Shown: positions 53,744 through 61,615 of the stretch, piece after piece | Layout: each line of letters begins with the position of its first letter | Numbering within the stretch: position 1 is the stretch's first letter | Source: an uncultured Pelagibacteraceae bacterium | GTDB taxonomy: Bacteria; Pseudomonadota; Alphaproteobacteria; Pelagibacterales; Pelagibacteraceae | Reading direction: 5' to 3' | DNA: 64,000 nt | Assembly: GCA_902589455.1 (NCBI GenBank) | Contig: CACISX010000001.1 | Location: forward strand, 62,001-126,000 | Position numbers and translations under genes: made by a program | The notes under the pieces: model-generated | Database searches by the model: none | Seen by the model: the letters and a program-made list of their open reading frames with translations, nothing else | Told to the model about the DNA's origin: nothing

Positions 53744-54871
53744 ATGAGCTCAATTTCTAAATTAGAAAAAAATTCAACATATTTAAAAGTTATTTGGAAT
53801 GATGGGGAAGAAAGTAAGTTTAATTATCTTTGGTTAAGAGATAATTGTCCAACTGCTCATGACAAAGATTCAAGACATAGAATGTTTAATATTTTGGAAG
53901 TCTCAAAAAATATTAATCCCACGAAATATTCAATAGGTTCAGATGGAAAATTAGAAATTGAATGGAGCGAAGGAAATCACATAAGTTATTACGATCCTAA
54001 ATGGTTAAGAGAAAACTGTTATACTTTAAAAAATAAGCAAAAGTATGTGTCACCTTATAAACTTTGGGATAGTTCTTTAGAAAATAACTTAAAATCTATT
54101 CATATTGATCACGATGAAATTTTAAACTCTGATGATGGTTTGATTAAATGGTTAGAGCTCTTACATTATATTGGAATAGCAATTGTTAAAAATGCTCCAG
54201 TAGAAAAAAATTCTGCATTAAATGTTTTAAATCGTATAAGTCATACTCGAGAAACTTTTTTTAAAACACCTTTTGAAGTAATTAATATTCCAAAACCAAA
54301 TAATTCTGCATATACAGCGCACGCTTTAAGGAATCATATGGATTTGCCTTGGTTTGAAAATCCACCTGGATATCAATTTTTACACTGTTTAATAAATTCA
54401 GCGAAGGGCGGCGACTCATCTGCTGTAGATGCATTTGCTGTGGCAGATTATTTAAAAAATAACGAAAAAGATACTTTTGATATATTGGTAAATACTCCAC
54501 TTAAGTTTAGAGATAAAGACTATACTCAAGAAGCAGTCAGAAGTGTCTATGGTACAGCAATATCACTCACTAAAGACGGAGATTACAACGATGTTCGTTA
54601 TAGTATTGCAACACTAGATGCTCTTGATTGCCACCCAGATATAATGGATTCAGTTTATAAAGCTCATCATCGATTTGGAAATTTATTACATGATGCTAAA
54701 TTTCAAATTAAATTTAGATTAGAGCCAGGTGATATTTTTTCATTTAACAATAGAAGATTACTTCATGGAAGAACTGAGTTTGATCCTAATTCAGGTCATA
54801 GACATCTCCAAGGCTATTACATGGATAGAGATGAAATTATAGGAAGATTAAAATATCTTAAAAGTTATTAA
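53744..54871 (+). CDS. Gamma-butyrobetaine hydroxylase-like 2OG dioxygenase (BBOX/TmpA type)
   Basis: A 375-residue dioxygenase with an N-terminal DUF971-like domain (about 1-105) and a TauD-type catalytic domain. Iron ligands are H198-x-D200 ('LRNHMDLPW') and H341 ('RRLLHGRTEF'). BBOX enzymes convert gamma-butyrobetaine to L-carnitine; the homologous TmpA hydroxylates trimethylaminoethylphosphonate. The N-terminal segment 'LRDNCPTAHD' keeps only one of the cysteines that bind zinc in human BBOX. With carnitine dehydrogenase, BKACE and thioesterase nearby, a carnitine-forming role is likely; TmpA activity is the main alternative. Faces proX divergently. No ribosome-binding site is seen. Confidence 0.82.
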   Translation: MSSISKLEKNSTYLKVIWNDGEESKFNYLWLRDNCPTAHDKDSRHRMFNILEVSKNINPTKYSIGSDGKLEIEWSEGNHISYYDPKWLRENCYTLKNKQKYVSPYKLWDSSLENNLKSIHIDHDEILNSDDGLIKWLELLHYIGIAIVKNAPVEKNSALNVLNRISHTRETFFKTPFEVINIPKPNNSAYTAHALRNHMDLPWFENPPGYQFLHCLINSAKGGDSSAVDAFAVADYLKNNEKDTFDILVNTPLKFRDKDYTQEAVRSVYGTAISLTKDGDYNDVRYSIATLDALDCHPDIMDSVYKAHHRFGNLLHDAKFQIKFRLEPGDIFSFNNRRLLHGRTEFDPNSGHRHLQGYYMDRDEIIGRLKYLKSY

Positions 54872-54993
54872 CAGATACAACCTGATTTAGAAAAATTATA
54901 TATTTTAATATTTAAGTAATTTGAATTTAACGTTATCTTAACATTTATATTTTACTTAATTGTAAATACATAAATTAAAAAGAGAGGGAAAAA

Positions 54994-56301
54994 ATGAAAA
55001 AAATACTTAGTATTTTAACAATTCTATTTACATTCTCTTTTACATCACACAGTTACTCAAAGACAGAAATTCATTGGTGGTACGGAAACAGTGGTTTTCT
55101 TGGTGATGTAATTATTGAAATTGCAAATAGATTTAATGCTTCACAAGATCAATATACGGTCATTCCTACAGGTAAAGGAAGTTACGAAGATAACATGGCT
55201 GCAACTATTGCAGCTTTTAGAGCAGGAGATCAACCACACTATTCACAGGTTTACGATGCTGGTGCTGCGATAATGGTGGCACAAGTAAAAAATGGTGTTG
55301 TCATTGGTTTTGAAGAAATGGCAGAGAAATATGGAATTAAAGTCGATGCAGACAATTATATTCCAGGAATTAAAAATTTCTATGCTGACTCTGATGGAAA
55401 AATGATTGGTGTTCCTTTTAATAGTTCAACTTGTTTAATGTATGCAAACATGGACATATTAAAAAAAGTAGGAATTGAATCAGTGCCAAAAACTTATGAA
55501 GAGTTTGAGGCTATGGCTCCAAAAATTAAAGCTGCTGGATACATACCTTTAGTTCAAAGTCACTTTCCTTGGATCTGGACAGAAAATTTCTTTTCAAGAC
55601 ATAATCTACTTATGACTGATGGAAACAATGGTTACGATGCTGTTCCAACAAAAACTTTATTTGCTGAAACAGATGCATTTGTGATGCATTGGAAAAAAGT
55701 TAAGGAATGGTATGAAAAAGGTCTTTATGGTTATAAAGGAAGAGCATGGGGAGACAACCAAGCTCCATTTATAGCTGGTGAAGCTGCGTTTTGGTTTGGT
55801 TCAGCTGCATCGTTCGGTGGAATGAAAGGTGTTGTACCTAACTTTACAGTAAATCATATTCCTTACTGGGACTCTGTAACGGGCGGTAAAGAGTATCCAA
55901 CGTTTATCGGTGGTGCTGCTAACTGGATATTAAATGGTCATACAGAAGAAGAGTACAAAGGACTTGCTAAATTTATAGAATTTATGGGTTCTCCAGAGAT
56001 GGATCTGTATTATCACAATATGACTGGTTACTCTGCAGTAACTAAAGGTGGTATAGAGTTAGCTGAAACTATAAACTTCTATAGAGCTTCTCCATATCAT
56101 AAAGCAGTTGGTGAACAATTAAGCTTAGAAGGTTCGACTATTCCTGGTGGATATAGAGCTGGTAACTGGCCGCAAATTCGTGAAGTAATTTACGAAAATG
56201 TTGAGCCAATGTTAAACGGCAAAATATCAATCGAAAAAGGATTGAAGAACATGGATAAAGGTGCAGCTAAATTGTTAAAACAATTTGCTAAAACTTTATA
56301 A
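54994..56301 (+). CDS. ugpB: sn-glycerol-3-phosphate-type ABC substrate-binding protein
   Basis: A 435-residue SBP_bac_1 binding protein closely resembling UgpB. The signal peptide is residues 1-22 ('SHSYS'). Shared features include 'IHWWYG', 'PTGKGSYEDNMAATIAAFRA', 'PFNSSTCLMYANMD' and 'IGGAANWIL'. It starts behind an 'agagagg' ribosome-binding sequence. The 122-base gap before it is AT-rich; I see no convincing Pho box. It heads the ugp operon, and a terminator-like hairpin separates it from ugpA. Likely ligands are glycerol-3-phosphate and glycerophosphodiesters, supported by ugpQ in the same operon. Confidence 0.9.
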   Translation: MKKILSILTILFTFSFTSHSYSKTEIHWWYGNSGFLGDVIIEIANRFNASQDQYTVIPTGKGSYEDNMAATIAAFRAGDQPHYSQVYDAGAAIMVAQVKNGVVIGFEEMAEKYGIKVDADNYIPGIKNFYADSDGKMIGVPFNSSTCLMYANMDILKKVGIESVPKTYEEFEAMAPKIKAAGYIPLVQSHFPWIWTENFFSRHNLLMTDGNNGYDAVPTKTLFAETDAFVMHWKKVKEWYEKGLYGYKGRAWGDNQAPFIAGEAAFWFGSAASFGGMKGVVPNFTVNHIPYWDSVTGGKEYPTFIGGAANWILNGHTEEEYKGLAKFIEFMGSPEMDLYYHNMTGYSAVTKGGIELAETINFYRASPYHKAVGEQLSLEGSTIPGGYRAGNWPQIREVIYENVEPMLNGKISIEKGLKNMDKGAAKLLKQFAKTL

Positions 56302-56311
56302 TTAATAATTT

Positions 56312-56348
56312 AAATAAGGAGGGTAAATCAATACCCTCCTTATTTTTT
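56312..56348 (+). terminator. Terminator-like hairpin between ugpB and ugpA
   Basis: A perfect 14-bp stem (56312-56325 with 56332-56345, loop of 6) with a GC-rich core and a T-run to 56348 lies between ugpB and ugpA. ugpA starts 12 bases later with no visible promoter, so this is likely a leaky terminator favouring ugpB expression. The left arm contains a ribosome-binding-like AAGGAGGG that would be masked in the stem. Confidence 0.85.
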
Positions 56349-56359
56349 ATTTTATTTAT

Positions 56360-57238
56360 ATGAAAAAAGTCCAATTTAAATCTAGCTATTCACAATATTT
56401 ATTCTTAGCACCTCAGTTAGGAATTTTATTAATTTTTTTATATTGGCCAATCATACAAACTTTTAGAGATGCATTTACAATGCAAGATGCTTTTGGATTT
56501 GGAGCGACGTTTGTATGGTTTGATAATTTTTTATTTATTTTTGATGATCCAGCTTATTTCATAGCTTTCAAATTTACTATTATTTATAGTTTTGTGATTA
56601 CATTAATTACAGGCTCAATTGGATTGTTGCTTGCCGTTCAGGCTAATAATGTAATGCATGGTAAAAGCACTTACAAAACACTTTTAATTTGGCCTTATGC
56701 AATCGCGCCTGCTGTTGTTGGTGTAATGGCAAATTATTTTTTTAGTGAAAGATTTGGACTTCTTTACCATTTATTTCATGAACTTTGGGGATTTAATTGG
56801 TACGAAAGTGTTTTCGACTCTTATATTTACGTAATAATAGCTGGTTCTTGGAAGCAAATCAGTGCTAATTTCATTTTCTTCTTGGCAGGTCTTCAAGCTA
56901 TACAAAAATCTGTAATTGAAGCATCAATGATTGACTGTAAAAATAGTTTTAGAAGATTTTGGACAATTACATTCCCATTATTAATGCCAACTACGTTCTT
57001 TTTAATAATTATTAATATAACCTATGCTTTCTTTGATACATTTGGAATTATCGATACCACAACAATAGGTGCTCCTTCAGGTGAAACAAGAACTCTAGTT
57101 TATAAAGCCTACATGGATGGATTTAGAGGATTAGATTTAGGAAGCGCAGGAGCTCAATCAATAATGATGATGTTGATTGTATTAGTAATTACAATTTTTC
57201 AATTTAGATATATCGAAGGGAAAATACATTATAATTAA
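56360..57238 (+). CDS. ugpA: Glycerol-3-phosphate-type ABC permease UgpA
   Basis: A 292-residue MalF/UgpA-type permease with six membrane segments. The first helix follows 'YSQYLFLAPQLGILLIFLYW'. The coupling loop is 'EASMIDCKNSFRRFWTITFP' (near 193-212). Length is normal for UgpA. Its stop overlaps the first ugpE copy by one base. It should form the channel with one of two UgpE proteins. Confidence 0.88.
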   Translation: MKKVQFKSSYSQYLFLAPQLGILLIFLYWPIIQTFRDAFTMQDAFGFGATFVWFDNFLFIFDDPAYFIAFKFTIIYSFVITLITGSIGLLLAVQANNVMHGKSTYKTLLIWPYAIAPAVVGVMANYFFSERFGLLYHLFHELWGFNWYESVFDSYIYVIIAGSWKQISANFIFFLAGLQAIQKSVIEASMIDCKNSFRRFWTITFPLLMPTTFFLIIINITYAFFDTFGIIDTTTIGAPSGETRTLVYKAYMDGFRGLDLGSAGAQSIMMMLIVLVITIFQFRYIEGKIHYN

Positions 57239-58059
57239 TGACTAGATTTATCACATCAAGTTTTTCACATTTAATTTTACTCATTGGAATACTTATCATG
57301 GTAGTTCCTGTATGGATGATTTTTGCTAGCTCAACGCACACAAGTTCAATGATTAATATGAATGGTCTTCAAATGTTTTTAGGAGATAGCTTTTATGAAA
57401 ATTACTTACGAGTTTTATTATATGAGGGTGGTTTTTTTAAAGAGATAACAGCATTAAAAATGTTTTTTAATAGTTTTATCATGGCTACAGGAGTTGCAAT
57501 ATTATCTGTTGTTACATCTTTAATGGCTGCGTACGCTTTAGTTTATTACAGAATTAAACATGCAACATTATTGTTTTGGATAATATTTATAACAATTTTA
57601 GTTCCATTAGAGTTAAGAATTTTTCCTACTTATTCAGTAATGGCTGAACTTAATCTAGTAAATTCTTACTTTGGATTAATAGTTCCTATTTCAGCCTCAG
57701 CTATAGCAACCTTATTCTTTCGACAATTTTATAAAACTGTTCCAGATGAATTACTTGAGTCCGCAAAACTTGATGGGGCAAATACTTGGAGATTTTTTGT
57801 TGATTTTTTAATTCCTTTGTCCAAAACAATGATTGTAGCAATGTTAATATTTATGTTTGTCTTTGGTTACAACCAGTACTTATGGCCACTATTGGTAACA
57901 ACTTCAGAACAATATTGGACAGTGGTTATGGGACTAAAAATGATGTCAGGTTCTATTGTTAATCGTTTTGCTTTCGTGATGATGTCTATGGTTCCACCAG
58001 TTTTAATTATAATTGTGTTACAGAAACATTTTATTAAGGGGGTTTTTCAAGATAAATGA
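57238..58059 (+). CDS. ugpE: Glycerol-3-phosphate-type ABC permease UgpE, copy 1
   Basis: A 273-residue MalG/UgpE-type permease. Its coupling loop 'ESAKLDGANTWRFFVDFLIP' is intact, and 'FRQFYKTVPDELLES' is typical. It is one of two adjacent ugpE genes; the next copy is clearly paralogous along its full length. Both overlap their neighbours by 1-4 bases and neither is degraded, so both probably make protein. Confidence 0.87.
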   Translation: MTRFITSSFSHLILLIGILIMVVPVWMIFASSTHTSSMINMNGLQMFLGDSFYENYLRVLLYEGGFFKEITALKMFFNSFIMATGVAILSVVTSLMAAYALVYYRIKHATLLFWIIFITILVPLELRIFPTYSVMAELNLVNSYFGLIVPISASAIATLFFRQFYKTVPDELLESAKLDGANTWRFFVDFLIPLSKTMIVAMLIFMFVFGYNQYLWPLLVTTSEQYWTVVMGLKMMSGSIVNRFAFVMMSMVPPVLIIIVLQKHFIKGVFQDK

Positions 58060-58907
58060 AAATTAAACCACTTCAAATAATTGCTCATATTATTTTAATA
58101 TTAGGAGTCTTGTTAATGGTAGTTCCTATTTGGATATCTTTTGCAAGTTCTTCACATGACTCTGTAACTATACTGACAGAAGGTATGAAGTTTCATATAG
58201 GTGATCAGCTAGCAAGAAACTATAACGAAGTTTTAAATGAAAAAGGTGGTTGGTCCGAAGAAGTGACTGCTGCAAAAATGTTTATTAATAGCTTTATAAT
58301 GGCGTTAGGAATTGCAACACTTAAAGTAGTTATTTCTGCAATGTCTGCGTACGCCTTGGTTTATTATAGATTTAAATTAGCTGTACCAATTTTTTGGCTG
58401 ATCTTTATTACTTTACTTGTTCCTTTGGAGGTAAGAATTTTTCCAAGTTATAAAATTGTATCAGATTTAGGTTTAACAAATTCATATACAGGCCTTATTC
58501 TTCCGTTAGTTGCTTCAGCAACAGCAACTTTTTTCTTCAGACAATTTTACAAAACAATTCCAGATGAACTTTTGGAGTCAGCAAAATTAGATGGAGCAAA
58601 TGCTTGGAGTTTTTTCATAGATTTCTTGGTTCCATTATCTAAAACTATGATAGCAGCAATGTTTATCTTTATGTTTGTATATGGATATAGCCAATATTTA
58701 TGGCCGCTAATAATGACAACTGCAGAAGAATACTGGACTGTTGTAATGGGAATGAAAATTATTTACACAGAAAGCTACGAAGGAGTTGCCCTGCCAAGAA
58801 CGGCAGAAAGATTTGCGTATATCATTTTATCAATGATCCCACCAGTTTTAGTGGTAGTATTTTTACAAAAATGGTTCATAAAAGGATTAATTCAAACGGA
58901 GAAATAA
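58056..58907 (+). CDS. ugpE: Glycerol-3-phosphate-type ABC permease UgpE, copy 2
   Basis: A 283-residue second UgpE paralogue. The coupling loop is 'ESAKLDGANAWSFFIDFLVP'. It differs from copy 1 mainly in the first periplasmic loop (near 34-75) and in a longer region near 232-255 ('TESYEGVALPRTAERF') that copy 1 lacks; the E. coli UgpE region between the last helices also carries an extra segment here, so copy 2 may be the ancestral type. It overlaps copy 1 (ATGA) and ends just before ugpC. Confidence 0.87.
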   Translation: MKIKPLQIIAHIILILGVLLMVVPIWISFASSSHDSVTILTEGMKFHIGDQLARNYNEVLNEKGGWSEEVTAAKMFINSFIMALGIATLKVVISAMSAYALVYYRFKLAVPIFWLIFITLLVPLEVRIFPSYKIVSDLGLTNSYTGLILPLVASATATFFFRQFYKTIPDELLESAKLDGANAWSFFIDFLVPLSKTMIAAMFIFMFVYGYSQYLWPLIMTTAEEYWTVVMGMKIIYTESYEGVALPRTAERFAYIILSMIPPVLVVVFLQKWFIKGLIQTEK

Positions 58908-59960
58908 ATGAGTTTTTTAGAATTAAAAAATGTGACTAAGATTTACCCAAACGGAACTAAGGCTGTTCATGAAACCTCATTAAGTATTGATGAAGGAGAA
59001 TTTATGGTTTTTGTAGGACCTAGCGGGTGTGGAAAATCAACTTTATTAAGAATGGTTGCAGGTTTAGAAGATATTACAGATGGTGATATCAATCTTGATG
59101 GAAAATTAATGAATGAAGTTGATCCATCTGAAAGAGATGTAGCAATGGTGTTTCAGAACTATGCATTATACCCACACATGAATGTTTACAATAATTTAGC
59201 ATATGGTTTAAAAAATAGAGGAATTGATAAACAAACAATCGAGCAAAAAGTAAATGATGCAGCTAAGCTTTTACAAATTTCAGAATATTTACAGAGAAAA
59301 CCTTCAATGTTATCTGGGGGTCAAAGACAAAGAGTTGCAATGGGCAGAGCAATTGTAAGAAATCCAAAAATATTCTTATTTGACGAGCCTCTTTCAAACT
59401 TAGATGCAAAATTAAGAATTCAGATGAGACTTGAAATTAAAAAACTTCAGCAGAAAGTCGGAGTAACAAGTATATTTGTTACGCATGATCAAGTTGAGGC
59501 CATGACACTCGCTGATAGGTTAGCAGTAATTAATAATGGAATTATTGAACAACTTGGTACTCCTATAGAGATATATGATAATCCAAAATCTTTATTTGTT
59601 GCCGGTTTTATTGGCTCACCGCAAATGAATTTTTTAGACGGTAGTTTAAAAAATAAAACATTATCTGCAGAAGGTTTTGAAATTAAAGATATTAATAGTA
59701 ACTATGAGGGAGAAGTTATATTAGGAATAAGACCTGAGCATTTAAGTCAAACTGAAAATGGTTTAATTAATTTAAAAGTAGACTTAGTGGAACAACTTGG
59801 TTCGGATAATCTTGTTTATGGTCAATTGAAAGATAAAAAAGACTTTTGTTACAGGTGTCCAGGAAATCAAACAATTGAAAAAAGTTCTAACCTAAGTTTG
59901 AATATTGATAATAACAAATATTATATTTTTGACAAGAGTACTGGCAAAAGAGTTAATTAA
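58908..59960 (+). CDS. ugpC: Glycerol-3-phosphate-type ABC transporter ATPase UgpC
   Basis: A 350-residue MalK/UgpC-type ATPase. Walker A 'GPSGCGKST' is near 37-45, signature 'LSGGQRQRVA', Walker B 'FLFDEPLSNLDAKLR', plus the C-terminal TOBE-type regulatory domain ('GIRPEHL' near 275). The start is directly behind the second ugpE. It energises the UgpA-UgpE channel; the family C-terminal domain can mediate regulation by phosphate or by GlpQ-like proteins in other species. The ugpQ gene follows after two bases. Confidence 0.9.
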   Translation: MSFLELKNVTKIYPNGTKAVHETSLSIDEGEFMVFVGPSGCGKSTLLRMVAGLEDITDGDINLDGKLMNEVDPSERDVAMVFQNYALYPHMNVYNNLAYGLKNRGIDKQTIEQKVNDAAKLLQISEYLQRKPSMLSGGQRQRVAMGRAIVRNPKIFLFDEPLSNLDAKLRIQMRLEIKKLQQKVGVTSIFVTHDQVEAMTLADRLAVINNGIIEQLGTPIEIYDNPKSLFVAGFIGSPQMNFLDGSLKNKTLSAEGFEIKDINSNYEGEVILGIRPEHLSQTENGLINLKVDLVEQLGSDNLVYGQLKDKKDFCYRCPGNQTIEKSSNLSLNIDNNKYYIFDKSTGKRVN

Positions 59961-59962
59961 AT

Positions 59963-60886
59963 TTGATTTTAAGTAAACCAAATCATATAAAAATTTATGG
60001 TCACCGTGGAGCTAGAGGAGATCTTCCTGAAAACACTCTAGAAAGTTTCAAATATTTATTTGAAAACAATATTAATGCATATGAAGCAGATATTTTGATT
60101 TCAAAAGATCTTATTCCTGTGATTACTCACGACTTTAGATTAGACCCAAGTTTTACAAAAGATAGTGAGGGAAGTTGGATAGAGGATGAAAATATAAAAA
60201 TTTTTGATTTAACTTATGAAGAACTTTTAAAATTTGATGTAGGTTCTATTAATAAATTATCTAGATATGGAAGAAGATTTGTTAATCAAAAATCTTTAGA
60301 AAATCAGAGAATACCAAAACTTTCTGAATTATTGGACTTGTCTTCAAAAAATAAATCTGAAAATTTATTAATAAATTTAGAAATTAAATCTACCCCAGAT
60401 GAAGAAAATTTAACACCTGCTCCTGAAGATATGGTAAAATTAGTTGTCAACGAGATAAACAAATCAAATTTAAAAGACAAAATAATTGTTTCTTCATTTG
60501 ACTGGAGAACCCTGACAGAAATTAAAAACCAATATCCTGAAATATCAAGAGCATATTTAACTTATCAACAGGTGAGGGGAATAAAAATTAAAAAAACTAT
60601 ATACAATAGATCCCCATGGATGAGTTTTTTACCTTTTTATGAAGATCATGAATTGCCAAAAATTATAAAGTCCCAAGGTGGAAAAGCTTGGCATCCATAC
60701 AGAAAAGACATTACAAAAAAACTAGTCGATATTTCTCATCAAGAGGATTTGCCGGTTAATGTATGGACTGTAAATGAAGAGTACGAAATGTTAAAAATGA
60801 TTGAGTACGGTGTAGATGGCATCATGACAGATTACCCACAAAGGTTGAAGGAACTTTGTAAAAAAGAAAATATAAACTGGTTCTAG
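59963..60886 (+). CDS. ugpQ: Glycerophosphodiester phosphodiesterase
   Basis: A 307-residue GDPD-family TIM-barrel enzyme that splits glycerophosphodiesters (for example glycerophosphocholine or glycerophosphoethanolamine) into glycerol-3-phosphate and an alcohol. The signature HR(x)nExD(x)nH is present as H14-R15, E24 ('LPENT'), E41-x-D43 and H56 ('ITHDFRLDP'). There is no signal peptide, so it acts in the cytoplasm on imported diesters. TTG start; no ATG precedes the conserved HRG. Co-transcribed with ugpABEC and followed by a 2H phosphoesterase gene. Confidence 0.9.
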   Translation: MILSKPNHIKIYGHRGARGDLPENTLESFKYLFENNINAYEADILISKDLIPVITHDFRLDPSFTKDSEGSWIEDENIKIFDLTYEELLKFDVGSINKLSRYGRRFVNQKSLENQRIPKLSELLDLSSKNKSENLLINLEIKSTPDEENLTPAPEDMVKLVVNEINKSNLKDKIIVSSFDWRTLTEIKNQYPEISRAYLTYQQVRGIKIKKTIYNRSPWMSFLPFYEDHELPKIIKSQGGKAWHPYRKDITKKLVDISHQEDLPVNVWTVNEEYEMLKMIEYGVDGIMTDYPQRLKELCKKENINWF

Positions 60887-60895
60887 TTTATTTTT

Positions 60896-61615
60896 ATGGA
60901 TTTAAACATAGTTAATAATGAGGAAAAATTTTTAGCAGGTAAACTTCAAGGATATTCTTTAAATGATGCAGAAAATAAATTTGATGAAAAAGGAAATCCT
61001 TTACCATTTTCAGGCTGCACAATAATTTGCAATATTCCTTTAAATACTGATTTATCAGATGAGATAATTAGTCTTCAAAAAAAAATAGAAAATTATAATC
61101 CCAACAAAACTTATTTCTATTTACCTCCTTCCAGTTTTCATATGACATTATTTGATTGTTGCAATTTTAATACAAAAAACACCAATTATTGGCCATCAGA
61201 TATAGATCCTGATATGGATTACAAAGATATAGCTATTGAATTAAATAAAAGAATTCAGAATTATAAATTTCCAGAAGAATTTAATCTTAAACTAAAAATG
61301 TTTTTTGGTGGTTACAGTATTATTTTAGAACCATATTCTGAAAAGGATGAAAAAATATTAAGAAATTGTAGAGATGAACTAAGCAATTTATTAAAAATTA
61401 AATTTGAAAACCATCAAAGATATACTTTTCATATTACTTTGGGATATATCTTGAGAGAACTTAATCAGATTGAAATAAAAAATTTAATTGAATTTAATAA
61501 AAATCTATCTCTGGACTTTAGTAAAAAATTTCCAAAAATTACTTTTACAAAACCTGAAATATGTACTTTTGAAGATATGCTAGAATTTAAAAGTATTAAT
61601 CTTTCCAGCCTGTAA
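60896..61615 (+). CDS. DUF1868 2H-phosphoesterase-family protein
   Basis: A 239-residue protein matching DUF1868, a branch of the 2H phosphoesterase (LigT-like) superfamily. Two HxT motifs are present: H82-M-T84 ('SFHMTLFDCCN') and H179-I-T181 ('YTFHITLGYIL'), which would form the catalytic pair. 'GYSLNDAENKFDEKGNPLPF' is the conserved N-terminal region. The family's substrate is not settled. Its place 9 bases after ugpQ suggests a role in cleaving glycerophosphodiester-derived or cyclic glycerophosphate compounds. Its 3' end overlaps the convergent ALDH gene by 20 bases. Confidence 0.78.
   Translation: MDLNIVNNEEKFLAGKLQGYSLNDAENKFDEKGNPLPFSGCTIICNIPLNTDLSDEIISLQKKIENYNPNKTYFYLPPSSFHMTLFDCCNFNTKNTNYWPSDIDPDMDYKDIAIELNKRIQNYKFPEEFNLKLKMFFGGYSIILEPYSEKDEKILRNCRDELSNLLKIKFENHQRYTFHITLGYILRELNQIEIKNLIEFNKNLSLDFSKKFPKITFTKPEICTFEDMLEFKSINLSSL

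Noticed and set aside
54872-54993. Possible Pho box upstream of ugpB
   Set aside because: The gap contains TTATC- and TTAACAT-like words but no pair of CTGTCAT-type repeats at 11-base spacing, so phosphate control is not supported by sequence.
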